Below are positions 51,627 through 60,686 of a DNA stretch of 64,000 bases, piece after piece (positions within the stretch are counted from its first letter, which is position 1; the number at the start of each line of letters is the position of its first letter). The stretch lies in NCBI GenBank assembly GCA_964477115.1, contig CAYZCY010000001.1:15177-79176 (forward strand), read 5' to 3'. The notes beneath the pieces were generated by a model. That model saw only the letters and a list, made by a program, of their open reading frames with translations. It had not been told where the DNA came from and made no database searches. The position numbers and the translations under genes were made by a program. The stretch is from RGIG3135 sp964477115 (GTDB taxonomy: Bacteria; Actinomycetota; Coriobacteriia; Coriobacteriales; Eggerthellaceae).

Positions 51627-52910
51627 ATGAAGCAAGGTGTGCAAACAGGTCTCTTTGGATTTGACGAGTGGCGTGGCCCGGCCATCATACTCGTAGACCT
51701 CGACGCCTTTTTCGCATCGGTGGAACAGCTTGACCACCCCGCCTGGCGTGGCAAACCCGTGATCGTTGGAGGAGACGCCGATAAACACGGCGTTGTGTCC
51801 ACCTGCTCTTACGAAGCACGTACGTACGGTGTCCGCAGCGCCATGGCCTCTTCTCTCGCGCGGCAGCTTTGCCCTGACGCCATATGGACAGGCGGCAATT
51901 TCGCCCGATATCGCGAAGTTTCCGATCAGATCATGCAAATCCTTCGCGACGAGACGCCGCATGTCCAACAGGTCAGCATCGACGAGGCTTTCTGCGACAT
52001 CACCCCGACAAAGACAAACCGCGAGCATCCCGTATCCGTGGTTAACAGGATTCAGCTGCGCGTGGAAAAGCTCGGGGTCACGTGCTCTATCGGTCTTGGC
52101 ACGAGCAAGTCCGTCGCCAAGATAGCTTCCGATATGGACAAGCCCCGTGGTATCACCATCGTCTATCCAGGGGAAGAGCAGAAGTTTCTCTCGCCCATCC
52201 CGGTTCGCACCTTAAGCGGCATTGGCCCCTCAGCAGAAAAGAGCCTGCTTGCCTTGGGCATCAAAACCTTAGGGGACCTCGCGGAGGCCGACGAATCCAT
52301 TCTGAGAAAAGTGTTCGGCAAGAACGCAGAACTCATGAGAAGGCGTGCACGTGGAGCAGCCTCATCACCGGTTATTGCCGACGATGAGGCTAAGTCGGTT
52401 TCAAACGAAGTTACCTTTGCCAAAGACCTGTGCTCGCGTGAGGAAATCGACGCAGCGCTTGGCACGATAGCCGCAAAAGTTGGCAGAAGACTCAGGAAGA
52501 ATGGGCTTCGGGGTTCAACAATCGCCCTCAAAGTTCGCTATGAGGACAGAAGCGTCAAGTCCGCGCAAAGGCCGCTTCACGCTGCGACTGATGACGAGTT
52601 TATCCTCTTCGAAGCTGCAAAGACCTTGGTAGATGAGCTTTGGAGGCCGGGCATGAAAGTCAGGCTTCTAGGCTTGGCGCTCACCAACTTCGACTCTTCT
52701 GCTTCCGAACAGCTCTCGCTTTTCGACACCGATCAAAGCGAGCTTCAGGCAAATGCAAAACTTGCAGAAGACAAACGCAGGCAGCTCATTACGGCAACGG
52801 ATAAGCTCAGGGACAAGTTTGGCGAAGGCGCCGTACGCTTTGGCCGGGAACTGAGAAACGAAGGCAACACCACCGGATCAAGCCCCAAAAATCCAGCGGA
52901 TTATCGCTAA
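51627..52910 (+). CDS. dinB: DNA polymerase IV (DinB)
   Basis: A Y-family translesion polymerase of 427 residues. The palm has IILVDLDAFFASVEQ and VQQVSIDEAFCDIT with the catalytic aspartates and glutamate. Finger residues, YEARTYGVRSAM, and the helix-hairpin-helix thumb (LSGIGPSAEKSLLALGIKT) are present. The little-finger domain ends with SEQLSLFD, a beta-clamp binding peptide of the QLxLF type. No SOS box could be found in front of it, unlike recA and lexA. The GC-rich islet ends just upstream. Confidence 0.95.
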   Translation: MKQGVQTGLFGFDEWRGPAIILVDLDAFFASVEQLDHPAWRGKPVIVGGDADKHGVVSTCSYEARTYGVRSAMASSLARQLCPDAIWTGGNFARYREVSDQIMQILRDETPHVQQVSIDEAFCDITPTKTNREHPVSVVNRIQLRVEKLGVTCSIGLGTSKSVAKIASDMDKPRGITIVYPGEEQKFLSPIPVRTLSGIGPSAEKSLLALGIKTLGDLAEADESILRKVFGKNAELMRRRARGAASSPVIADDEAKSVSNEVTFAKDLCSREEIDAALGTIAAKVGRRLRKNGLRGSTIALKVRYEDRSVKSAQRPLHAATDDEFILFEAAKTLVDELWRPGMKVRLLGLALTNFDSSASEQLSLFDTDQSELQANAKLAEDKRRQLITATDKLRDKFGEGAVRFGRELRNEGNTTGSSPKNPADYR

Positions 52911-52950
52911 AGCCTCAACTCGTCCCGCTAAGGAGTTCTAGATTCATCGA

Positions 52951-52977
52951 GAAAAGAAGAAGCGGCCACATGACCGC
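52951..52977 (-). terminator. Terminator of the glf-glycosyltransferase pair
   Basis: GCGG (52962-52965) and CCGC (52974-52977) form a short GC stem. On the minus strand TTCTTCTTTTC follows, just after the glycosyltransferase stop. It could also serve dinB from the other side. Confidence 0.6.
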
Positions 52978-52983
52978 CTCCCG

Positions 52984-54003
52984 CTAGTTGAACTTGAAGA
53001 TCTTCTGCGCAATGTGGTAGCCGCCAAGGCCAACACGCCTGCCTAATTCGGTAGGAAGGTTGGTTCCCAAGTTGAGAACGTTTGCCCTGATATGTCTGTG
53101 AAGCGCCGGGTCGGCTTCCTTCAAATAACGCCAGATGGCTTCGCGCTTCTCTTCGTCTTCTGGAGTGTTGCGCATACGAAGAAAGACCGAGCAAATGCAC
53201 ATCATCATGGCGAGGTAGTTTTCCATGTACCCGCGCAAGCGCTTTTCCTCGATGGAGCTCACGTCAACGGCGTCAATCATGGTACGCGTCACGCGAAGCT
53301 GCTGGTCAATGCGTCCCATCATGACCTTTTCGTTCACTGACTGATCTTCGCGGCCAATGAAGTAGCGATACATGTCAACATCGATGTAGTACAGGGACTC
53401 CACATGCGGCAGAGGCTCATATACGAAGATGTTGTCAACGTAGAAGCAATGATGCGGAAGCTGCAGCTCTATGTCGCGTAGCAGCTCCGTGCGATAGATG
53501 ACCGAATGCATCAGAAGGTACTGGCTGGGGTTGAAGCGACCCACCTCGTCCCAACCGAACTCCTCTTCGACCGGGAAGACGTTTGCATAGCTCATTACGG
53601 TACGCGTGCCATCATAGACCTTTTCATACACGTAATTAGCAATGACGAGGTCTGTCGCATCCCTCAGTTCCATCTGGCGACGCAGATAGCGCATGACGGG
53701 AACCATGGCGTCCTCATCAAGCCAATCGTCGGAATCAACCACCTTGAAGTAACGGCCCGTTGCGTAATCAAGACCAGTGTTGACGGCAGACCCATGGCCG
53801 CCGTTTTCCTTGTGGACGGCCTTGATGATATCAGGGTAGCGCTCCTGCCACTGATCGGCCTTTTCGGCCGTGTTGTCTTTAGTGGAGCCGTCGTCAACGA
53901 TCAGAATCTCTATGTCATCGCCGCACTTGAGAAGCGATTCGATGCACTTATCCATATACTCCGCGGAGTTATAGCAAGGTACCGCAAACGTGAGCGTCTT
54001 CAT
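52984..54003 (-). CDS. Family 2 glycosyltransferase
   Basis: 339 residues. The GT-A domain starts at once: LTFAVPCYNSAEYMDKCIES, EILIVDDGSTKDNT, ENGGHGSAVNTGLDYATGRY and the metal-binding VVDSDDW. The C-terminal part is helical without a clear membrane segment. It follows glf by 37 bp, so it is a candidate galactofuranosyltransferase or another surface-glycan enzyme (inference). ATG 54003 gives the compact family start; the longer in-frame extension has no ribosome site. Confidence 0.88.
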   Translation of the reverse strand: MKTLTFAVPCYNSAEYMDKCIESLLKCGDDIEILIVDDGSTKDNTAEKADQWQERYPDIIKAVHKENGGHGSAVNTGLDYATGRYFKVVDSDDWLDEDAMVPVMRYLRRQMELRDATDLVIANYVYEKVYDGTRTVMSYANVFPVEEEFGWDEVGRFNPSQYLLMHSVIYRTELLRDIELQLPHHCFYVDNIFVYEPLPHVESLYYIDVDMYRYFIGREDQSVNEKVMMGRIDQQLRVTRTMIDAVDVSSIEEKRLRGYMENYLAMMMCICSVFLRMRNTPEDEEKREAIWRYLKEADPALHRHIRANVLNLGTNLPTELGRRVGLGGYHIAQKIFKFN

Positions 54004-54040
54004 AACCGGTCTGCTTTCTTCCTGATCAGCTGCTTTGCGA

Positions 54041-55264
54041 CTAGTTCTTCTTTCCGATGATCTCATCGGAAAGCTCGAGTGCAAGAGAAACGATCTTGTC
54101 CATATTGTAGTAACGGTACTCAGCCAGGCGACCCAAGGGGTAGAAGTTCGGCAAAGACTCCGTCAGATGACGATAGCGTTCGTACAGGGCGTTGTTCTCA
54201 TCGTTGATGATGGCGTAGTAGGGAGTCTGAGTTGCCGGGTCATCATAGGAGCGCGAGAACTCCTTCATGATGGTGGTCTTAGGCCCGCGTTGCAAGGTGA
54301 GATGCTTGAACTCCGTGATGCGCGTGTAATCCTCGGTCACGGTGAAGTTAACAGTACCGCAGGGAAGCTTGTATTCCTCGTCGTAGGTTTCATAGACAAA
54401 GTCGAGACTGCGGTACGGAAGACGGCCGAAACGTGCGTGGAAGAACTCATCGAGCGGACCAGTATAGATGATGGGGCCGTCGATCTTAACACCCTTCATC
54501 TTGATGGCGGAAAGCTGAGCGTCCTCTTCGTCGCTCTCAAACTCAAGCTCGAGCACGCTTTCCGCCTCGGTGTTGAGACAAACGTCAACGCCTTCGACGT
54601 CAAGCATGTTGTTGAAGATGTCAGTGTAGCCCAATAGCGGCATGCCCTGGTACTTGTCTTGGAAATAGCGATCGTCACGAGAGATGAACACGGGGACGCG
54701 GGCGGTAACGGAGGGATCGACCTCCTCGGGCGTCAGGCCCCACTGCTTCTGGGTGTAGTACAAAAACACGTTCTCGTAAACGAAGTCAGCGATTTGGGCG
54801 AGCTCGGGGTCCTCCTGGGCACGAAGCTCGTTAATGGTGACCTTGCATTCATCACCAAAGACATCGATGAGCTTCTCGATGAGAACCGCCGCCTTCTCCT
54901 TGCCAAAGGCGATCTCCATAGAAGTCTTATTGAAGGGAACGGGCATGTAAGTGCCGTACCAGTCAGCGAGGACCTTGTGCTGATAGCTGGTCCAACCACC
55001 GAAACGCCTCAAATAGAAAAAGGCTCGCTGGTCGTTGGTGTGGAAGATATGCGGTCCGTAACGGTGCACCAAAATGCCAGCTTCGTCCTTTTCGTCGTAC
55101 ATGTTGCCGCCGATATGGGGGCGCTTTTCGATAATGAGGACACGCAGACCCGAACGCTCGGCAAGTTCGCGTGCACAGACGCTTCCGGCAAAACCGCTCC
55201 CAACAACCAAAGCATCGTAGTCTTCAGTTCGGACATCCTTAAAGTCAATGTAATTAACGGCCAT
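54041..55264 (-). CDS. glf: UDP-galactopyranose mutase
   Basis: A flavoenzyme of 407 residues that converts UDP-galactopyranose into UDP-galactofuranose. It has an N-terminal FAD site (DALVVGSGFAGSVCARELAE), IIEKRPHIGGNMYDE, RYGPHIFHTND, the WGLTPEEVDPSVTARVPVF region and the C-terminal PLGRLAEYRYYNMDK. AAAGG lies six bases before ATG 55264. With the glycosyltransferase behind it, it points to galactofuranose in a surface glycan. Confidence 0.96.
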   Translation of the reverse strand: MAVNYIDFKDVRTEDYDALVVGSGFAGSVCARELAERSGLRVLIIEKRPHIGGNMYDEKDEAGILVHRYGPHIFHTNDQRAFFYLRRFGGWTSYQHKVLADWYGTYMPVPFNKTSMEIAFGKEKAAVLIEKLIDVFGDECKVTINELRAQEDPELAQIADFVYENVFLYYTQKQWGLTPEEVDPSVTARVPVFISRDDRYFQDKYQGMPLLGYTDIFNNMLDVEGVDVCLNTEAESVLELEFESDEEDAQLSAIKMKGVKIDGPIIYTGPLDEFFHARFGRLPYRSLDFVYETYDEEYKLPCGTVNFTVTEDYTRITEFKHLTLQRGPKTTIMKEFSRSYDDPATQTPYYAIINDENNALYERYRHLTESLPNFYPLGRLAEYRYYNMDKIVSLALELSDEIIGKKN

Positions 55265-55444
55265 TAGGCACCTTTCGAACGTTTTGCAATCCACAGTATT
55301 TTAGCTGTTTGCGGATTAGCTTCAGGCAAGTTGCGCCGTAATCATACAAACCGAATAATTCAGCCCGTATGTCGATTGGCAAGGGCGCCTTATGCCGTAT
55401 CGACTAATCTTTTCCCAAACAGATCCCTCTTGGAAAGGAATCCG

Positions 55445-56434
55445 ATGAGCTCATTTCTTCAGACCATGATCGAGCGCGCCAAAGCCAGCAAACAAACGAT
55501 TGTCCTTCCCGAAGGAAGCGATGAGAGGACCCTGCAGGCAGCAGAAAAGATCATTGAGCAGGATATCGCCAATCTAATCATCTTGGGCAACGCAGACGAA
55601 ATCCGCGCAGGCGGCTATCAGCTCGACGGTGCGGAAATCATCGACCCCGCAAGATCGGAACTGCGCGACGAGCTCGCAAATCAGCTGTTCGAGGTGCGCA
55701 AGGCAAAGGGCATGACTCAAGAGCAGGCCAACGAACTGATAGGAAACGTGCTGTACTTCGGCGTAATGATGGTAAAGACCGGTCGTGCCGACGGCATGGT
55801 TGCCGGCGCCTGCCATTCCACGGGCGACGTGCTGCGCCCCTGCCTCCAGATCCTCAAAACCGCGCCGGGCGTTAAGCTGGTGAGCTCGTTTTTCATCATG
55901 ATCGTCCCCGATTGCGATCTTGGCGAAAACGGCACCTTCCTCTTCTCGGACTGCGGCCTCGAGGTCCAGCCTGATGCAGAACGTCTGGCGCACATCGCAG
56001 TCAACTCCGCAAAGTCCTGGAAGACCCTAGTCGGCACCGAACCGCAGGTAGCCATGATTTCCCATTCCTCTTACGGCTCCGCAAGAAACGACGACGCCCT
56101 CAAAGTAGTCACGGCAACCGCCCTGGCAAAGGAGCTGGCTCCCGAAACCATGCTCGACGGCGAATTGCAGCTCGACGCCGCCATCGTCCCAGAAATCGGC
56201 AAGGCGAAGGCTCCGCAATCCCCCGTTGCCGGACAGGCCAACGTGCTCATCTTCCCCGACCTGGATGCCGGAAACATTGGCTACAAGCTGGTTCAAAGAC
56301 TTGCGAAGGCCGAGGCTTACGGCCCTATCACCCAGGGCCTAGCCGCTCCGGTTAACGATCTTTCCCGTGGATGCTCGGCTGATGACATCGTCGGCGTGGT
56401 CACCATTACCTGCGTGCAAGCACAAGCAAAATAG
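55445..56434 (+). CDS. pta: Phosphate acetyltransferase
   Basis: Pta interconverts acetyl-CoA and acetyl phosphate. 329 residues, the short class without N-terminal regulatory domains. Signatures: IVLPEGSDERTLQAAEKIIE, GMVAGACHSTGDVLRPCLQI, ISHSSYGSARNDD, GELQLDAAIVP and PDLDAGNIGYKLVQRLA. GGAAAGGA precedes ATG 55445. ackA lies opposite, so the pair is convergent rather than an operon, with a shared terminator between them. Together they give ATP from acetyl-CoA. Confidence 0.96.
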   Translation: MSSFLQTMIERAKASKQTIVLPEGSDERTLQAAEKIIEQDIANLIILGNADEIRAGGYQLDGAEIIDPARSELRDELANQLFEVRKAKGMTQEQANELIGNVLYFGVMMVKTGRADGMVAGACHSTGDVLRPCLQILKTAPGVKLVSSFFIMIVPDCDLGENGTFLFSDCGLEVQPDAERLAHIAVNSAKSWKTLVGTEPQVAMISHSSYGSARNDDALKVVTATALAKELAPETMLDGELQLDAAIVPEIGKAKAPQSPVAGQANVLIFPDLDAGNIGYKLVQRLAKAEAYGPITQGLAAPVNDLSRGCSADDIVGVVTITCVQAQAK

Positions 56435-56475
56435 CTCGAAATTAGACAACACGGGGTATACAGCCCCTTATGCAA

Positions 56476-56503
56476 GGAGGGCTTCCGTTGCTGGAAGCCC
56501 TCC
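56476..56503. terminator. Bidirectional terminator between pta and ackA
   Basis: GGAGGGCTTCC (56476-56486) and GGAAGCCCTCC (56493-56503) form a perfect 11-bp stem with a six-base loop. TGTTATTT follows on the plus strand. Confidence 0.85.
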
Positions 56504-56533
56504 TGTTATTTGCATGTATGCGGAAAATGAACG

Positions 56534-57730
56534 CTACAGGCCTTCGTGAAGAATTTCATAGGTGTCGCGGGCGATCATGTACTCCTCGTTGGTGGGAATG
56601 ACGAGAATCTGGACTTGCGAATCATCGGTGGAGATTTCACGTTCACCTTCTGTCAGGCGATTCTTCTCGCGATCGAGCACGATGCCCAGGGGCTGCAAAC
56701 CCGCAAAAATCATACGGCGCATCTTGTCGCAGTTTTCGCCAACACCGGCAGTCAAGACAATGGCGTCAACGCCGCCCATAACCGCAATATACTGACCGAT
56801 GTACTTCTTCACGGAATGAGAGTACATGTCATAGGCAAGCTGGGAGAGCTCGTGTCCCGCCTCAGATGCTTCTCGAATGGCACGAAGATCATTTGACAAG
56901 CCGGAAATGCCGAGAAGACCCGATTTCTTGTTCATGAGATCATTCACTTCGGCTGCCGTGAGGTTCTCATGCTCCATGATGAAGGGAACGATGGCGGGGT
57001 CGATAGCACCGCAACGCGATCCCATCATGAGACCGTCGAGCGGAGTCAGGCCCATGGAGGTATCCACAGCCACGCCGTGGTCGATAGCCGACATCGAGCA
57101 TCCATTGCCGAGATGGCAGGTGATCAGCTTGAGGTCATCCAAGGACTCGTCCAGGAAATCAGCGGCGCGCTGCGCGATGTAACGATGAGAGGTTCCGTGA
57201 GCACCGTACTTTCGGATGCCGTACTTCTCATAAAGCTCATACGGCAAGGGATACATATACGCCTTAGGCGGCAAAGTCTGGAAGTAAGAGGTATCGAAAA
57301 CGGCAACCATGGGCTTACCCGGCATTTGGTTTTGACAAGCATAAATGCCCATGAGAGCAGCCTTGTTGTGTAGCGGTGCCAGCTCCGCAAGTTCGTCGAT
57401 CTTGACAATGACGTCATCGTCAATGCGAACGGAACGATCGAAATACCTGCCGCCTTGCACGATGCGATGACCCACGGCGTCAATTTCATCCAAGGAACTG
57501 ATTGCCTGGGTGGGACCTGAGACAAGTGCCTCAAGAACAAAACCCATAGCTACGTCGTGGTTGGGCATGGGCACATGATCAAGCTGAGAAACGCTCAGGC
57601 CGTGCTTATGGAAAGCATCATCCGAGCCAACACGCTCGCAAATGCCTTTGGCGAGCACTTCCTGACGCTCAACGTTGATGAGCTGATACTTTAAGGAAGA
57701 TGATCCTGCATTGATTACCAGTACGTTCAA
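56534..57730 (-). CDS. ackA: Acetate kinase
   Basis: Makes acetate and ATP from acetyl phosphate. 398 residues. Signatures: VLVINAGSSSLKYQLI, GHRIVQGG, AVFDTSYFQTLPP, RYGAHGTSHRYIAQRA-like (here KYGAHGTSHRYIAQRA), TCHLGNGCSMSAI, MGLTPLDGLMMGSRCGAIDP and VLTAGVGEN. The start is TTG 57730, seven bases after GAGGAGG; no ATG is available nearby. It faces pta. Confidence 0.96.
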   Translation of the reverse strand: MNVLVINAGSSSLKYQLINVERQEVLAKGICERVGSDDAFHKHGLSVSQLDHVPMPNHDVAMGFVLEALVSGPTQAISSLDEIDAVGHRIVQGGRYFDRSVRIDDDVIVKIDELAELAPLHNKAALMGIYACQNQMPGKPMVAVFDTSYFQTLPPKAYMYPLPYELYEKYGIRKYGAHGTSHRYIAQRAADFLDESLDDLKLITCHLGNGCSMSAIDHGVAVDTSMGLTPLDGLMMGSRCGAIDPAIVPFIMEHENLTAAEVNDLMNKKSGLLGISGLSNDLRAIREASEAGHELSQLAYDMYSHSVKKYIGQYIAVMGGVDAIVLTAGVGENCDKMRRMIFAGLQPLGIVLDREKNRLTEGEREISTDDSQVQILVIPTNEEYMIARDTYEILHEGL

Positions 57731-57827
57731 CGATCTGCCTCCTCAACATTCAATTAACTAATTGTAGGCTGACAGCCGAAAGCCTGATACCGTACCCATG
57801 CCTGATTCGGCGAGTGGAAAGCAAGCG

Positions 57828-58181
57828 TTAAGCAAGCGAAGGATTGCCGTCATTCATCTGGGCGCCGCCGAGCACATGAACGTGCAAGTGATGGACGGAC
57901 TGGCAGGAGTGGTCATTGGTGTTGGCCAGAGTCCTGAAGCCTTCTTCGACGATGCCCTTAGCTTCTGCCACCTTCTGCACGGCGCCGAAAACCGCGACGA
58001 GATCTTCAGGAGACACGTTGTCAGCGATGTTGTCGTAATGGTTTTTGGGGATGATAAGAGTATGAACAGGCATCATGGGGCTGATGTCCTCGAAAGCCAG
58101 CACCCTCTCGTCCTCATACACCTTGGTCGAGGGGATATCTCCTCGAGCGATCTTGCAAAACAGGCAATCATCCTTCTGCAT
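57828..58181 (-). CDS. HIT-family nucleotide-binding protein
   Basis: 117 residues, histidine-triad hydrolase of the HinT type. CLFCKIARGDIPSTKVYED is the usual start and HHLHVHVLGG carries the three active histidines. Such enzymes hydrolyse AMP-conjugates such as adenosine phosphoramidates; the natural substrate is unknown. It follows xseB by 35 bp on the same strand. Confidence 0.94.
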   Translation of the reverse strand: MQKDDCLFCKIARGDIPSTKVYEDERVLAFEDISPMMPVHTLIIPKNHYDNIADNVSPEDLVAVFGAVQKVAEAKGIVEEGFRTLANTNDHSCQSVHHLHVHVLGGAQMNDGNPSLA

Positions 58182-58216
58182 GGCGCACCTCTTCCTTTTC
58201 TTACCGATTGATCCGT

Positions 58217-58468
58217 TTAAGACAGATTTGCATCACGAGTGATGTCGTCAGGTCCCGACTCAAACTCACCCATGAGAACTACCACCTTTTGCTCGGCGGC
58301 ATCGAGACGCTGCTTCATGGATCGCAGCAAAGTAACGCCTCGCTCGTAGCTCACGAGACTCTGCTCGAGCTCGAGCGAGTTGCTCTCCAAGACGCCCACG
58401 ATGGAATCCAGCTCCGCCATGGCCTCACGAAAGCTCAGCTCTTCTACCGGACGCAGGGTTTCGCTCAT
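58217..58468 (-). CDS. xseB: Exodeoxyribonuclease VII small subunit
   Basis: 83 residues, helical coiled coil. The conserved core LSFREAMAELDSIVGVLESN then LSLVSYERGVTLLRSMKQRL-like (ELEQSLVSYERGVTL) is typical. Several copies bind one XseA to form the single-strand exonuclease. Its ATG overlaps the xseA stop by four bases. Confidence 0.95.
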   Translation of the reverse strand: MSETLRPVEELSFREAMAELDSIVGVLESNSLELEQSLVSYERGVTLLRSMKQRLDAAEQKVVVLMGEFESGPDDITRDANLS

Positions 58469-59853
58469 AACAACTCCTTCAAACTGTGAACACTGGTATC
58501 AACGCGATTGGTTGATATAACTCGAGAGAACACTTCGCCGTCGCCTAGTTGCAGACAGTACTCATCACCCACAGAAAGCTGCCCTATCGACTTGACAAGC
58601 CGACCTTCACCGTCTCTTGCCATACCGTAGCCGCGCGCAATGACTGCAAGCGGTGAAAGATCATTGAGACGCGACGCCGCAAAGGCCATACGACTTTTAC
58701 CACCCGCCAACACCTCCTTGATACCCCTGTCAAGGTCAGCGGAAGCTGAATCAAGGACACAGCGATGGCGTGAAATCAAATCGGGCATCACGCGATAGAG
58801 GCGGCTTTCCTTTGCTTCGAGATGCATGCGATCTCGCTCAAGGGCGCGCGGAATGGCATACGGCAAACGAGTCGCAAGTTCATCGAGCATAAGACCGTAG
58901 GAGGCAAACAGGCTTTCCGGCCGCGAGAATATGTCACGCGCCAAAACTCGATCAAGGTGAAGGCGCGATCTCTCAATACGCGAGAGAAGACGCGAGGATA
59001 AACGCTGAGCGCAAGAATCAACTTGGGCAATTATGCTTGCCTGATCGGGGGCGACGGCTTCCGCGGCAGCAGTGGGTGTAGAAGCGCGCAGGTCGGCAAC
59101 CATGTCGGCGATAGAGGTGTCGGGTTCATGGCCGATGCCGGTAACCACCGGCACGGGACAGGAAACAATGCAGCGCGCCAAGCCTTCGTCGTTAAAGGGC
59201 ATGAGGTCTTCGAAAGAACCTCCGCCGCGGACGAGAAGAATAAGCTCGGCACCCTGCAAAGCGACGCAGTTTATTCCCTCCTGAAGGTAACGAGGGGCCT
59301 GCGCACCTTCAACAGGTACGCCCGCAAGCATGACCTGTGCCATGGGGTAGCGTCTGCGCAGGGTACGTAGAACATCGTGTACGGCGGCACCTCGCGGCGA
59401 GGTGACCAGGCCAATTTTCTGCGGATAGGCAGGAAGGGGCCTTTTACGTACAGGATCCATCAATCCTTCAGCCTGAAGCCTTTTTGCAAGTTCCGCCACC
59501 TGCATGCGCAGCTTGCCTTCTCCCGCCAAAGACAGGGAAAAGACCTCGAAGTTCATCCTACCCTTAGCCGCATAGAGCGTAAAGCGCCCGGTCAGCTCCA
59601 CAAGCGCGCCAACGCTCAAGTTGACGCCAGATGCGAGGTAGCGGTTGTTCCACATCATGCAGGGTAAGGCGGCCGTCTGATCCTTGACGGTAAAGTACAC
59701 GGCCTTATATCCCGCTTTGTTCGACAGTTCGGATATTTCACCCACCAAACGTAGGGTAACAGACTCAAGGGCGCCCTTCGCCAGAGCCATGGCAGCCGAA
59801 ACGCTCAGCGCAGATGAGTCGTCATGTTCGCTTTGGTAGGACTCGGCGGGCAT
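58465..59853 (-). CDS. xseA: Exodeoxyribonuclease VII large subunit
   Basis: 462 residues. An N-terminal OB fold (LRLVGEISELSNKAGYKAVY, FTVKDQTAALPCMMW) binds single-stranded DNA. The catalytic domain has PLPAYPQKIGLVTSPRGAAV, RGGGSFEDLMPFNDEGLARC, PVVTGIGHEPDTSIADMVAD and STPTAAAEAVAPD, followed by long helices. The end has ARGYGMARD. It is 12 bp downstream of the Zn protease gene. Acts in DNA repair together with XseB. Confidence 0.96.
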   Translation of the reverse strand: MPAESYQSEHDDSSALSVSAAMALAKGALESVTLRLVGEISELSNKAGYKAVYFTVKDQTAALPCMMWNNRYLASGVNLSVGALVELTGRFTLYAAKGRMNFEVFSLSLAGEGKLRMQVAELAKRLQAEGLMDPVRKRPLPAYPQKIGLVTSPRGAAVHDVLRTLRRRYPMAQVMLAGVPVEGAQAPRYLQEGINCVALQGAELILLVRGGGSFEDLMPFNDEGLARCIVSCPVPVVTGIGHEPDTSIADMVADLRASTPTAAAEAVAPDQASIIAQVDSCAQRLSSRLLSRIERSRLHLDRVLARDIFSRPESLFASYGLMLDELATRLPYAIPRALERDRMHLEAKESRLYRVMPDLISRHRCVLDSASADLDRGIKEVLAGGKSRMAFAASRLNDLSPLAVIARGYGMARDGEGRLVKSIGQLSVGDEYCLQLGDGEVFSRVISTNRVDTSVHSLKELL

Positions 59854-59865
59854 GGTTCTATCGCC

Positions 59866-60522
59866 TTACTCCTGGCGTTGACCAAGAAGCCACAAAAGCT
59901 GCAGAACGGAGGTAAGCGCTGCGGCCACATAAGTAAAAGCGCAGGCACGCAAAACCTTGGAGGACGCCGACAGCTCAGCTTGAGCCGCACCGGCATTAGT
60001 CAGGTACTTCATAGCGCGGCTCGAAGCATTAAACTCAACGGGAAGCGTGACCAACTGGAAGAGAACCACTGCTGCGTACATGATGATAGCAACCATAACA
60101 AGCTCGTTAACATAGAAGAAAATACCGAGCATGAGAAGGAAGATCCACGCATTAGAAGCCAAGTTAACGGCGGGAACCAAAGCACCGCGAATCTTCATGG
60201 GAACATAACCCTGGGCATATTGACAGGCATGGCCAACCTCATGGCAAGCGGTAGCCATAGCAGTGATGCTGCGTCCGTTGTATACGCTTGGCGAAAGAGA
60301 AATGGAATTGGATCGGGGATCGAAGTGATCCTGACCCTCCGCACCGCTATACACGCGAACACCGGTTACACCATGCGCCGAAAGCATGGCGTGAGCCATC
60401 TGAGCACCGGTAATGCCGCTGGCGCTTGCAACCTTTGAATACTTCTTCAGAGCAGAATTAACACGCCAAGTGGCAATGGCGCCAATGGCAATAGTCAGAA
60501 AAATAAAAGTCCAGTAATCCAT
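59866..60522 (-). CDS. Membrane zinc metallopeptidase (YugP-like)
   Basis: 218 residues: an N-terminal membrane helix (MDYWTFIFLTIAIGAIATWR), a zinc-protease core with ATACHEVGHACQYA (HExxH) and FDPRSNSISLSPSVYNGRSI, and three further helices. NASSRAMKYLTNAG after the third hydrophobic segment fits the family's third zinc ligand region. Family PF04298, found in many Gram-positives, of unknown substrate. AGGAG lies eight bases before ATG 60522. Confidence 0.9.
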   Translation of the reverse strand: MDYWTFIFLTIAIGAIATWRVNSALKKYSKVASASGITGAQMAHAMLSAHGVTGVRVYSGAEGQDHFDPRSNSISLSPSVYNGRSITAMATACHEVGHACQYAQGYVPMKIRGALVPAVNLASNAWIFLLMLGIFFYVNELVMVAIIMYAAVVLFQLVTLPVEFNASSRAMKYLTNAGAAQAELSASSKVLRACAFTYVAAALTSVLQLLWLLGQRQE

Positions 60523-60553
60523 GTCTTTCGCTCCTTGTAAGCTCATTTGCACA

Positions 60554-60658
60554 TTACTCGAAGAAAGTATACCAGACAGGCGTACGATCGGCGGAAGCTC
60601 CAAAAGCACCCAGGCAAAGCAACACCAGCAGCACACATGCCTTATAGACAATACTCAT
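60554..60658 (-). CDS. Possible 34-residue secreted or membrane peptide
   Basis: ATG 60658 opens a frame reading MSIVYKACVLLVLLCLGAFG then ASADRTPVWYTFFE, ending at TAA 60554-60556. It looks like a signal peptide with cleavage after ASA and a ten-residue mature end. It lies between RNase D and the Zn protease on the same strand. No clear ribosome site is seen, so it may be chance. Confidence 0.3.
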   Translation of the reverse strand: MSIVYKACVLLVLLCLGAFGASADRTPVWYTFFE

Positions 60659-60686
60659 AGGCAGACGCTGGATTAGGGCAAATCCC

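Noticed and set aside
51580..51627. SOS box before dinB
   Set aside because: No GAAC-N4-GTTC pattern occurs in the region.
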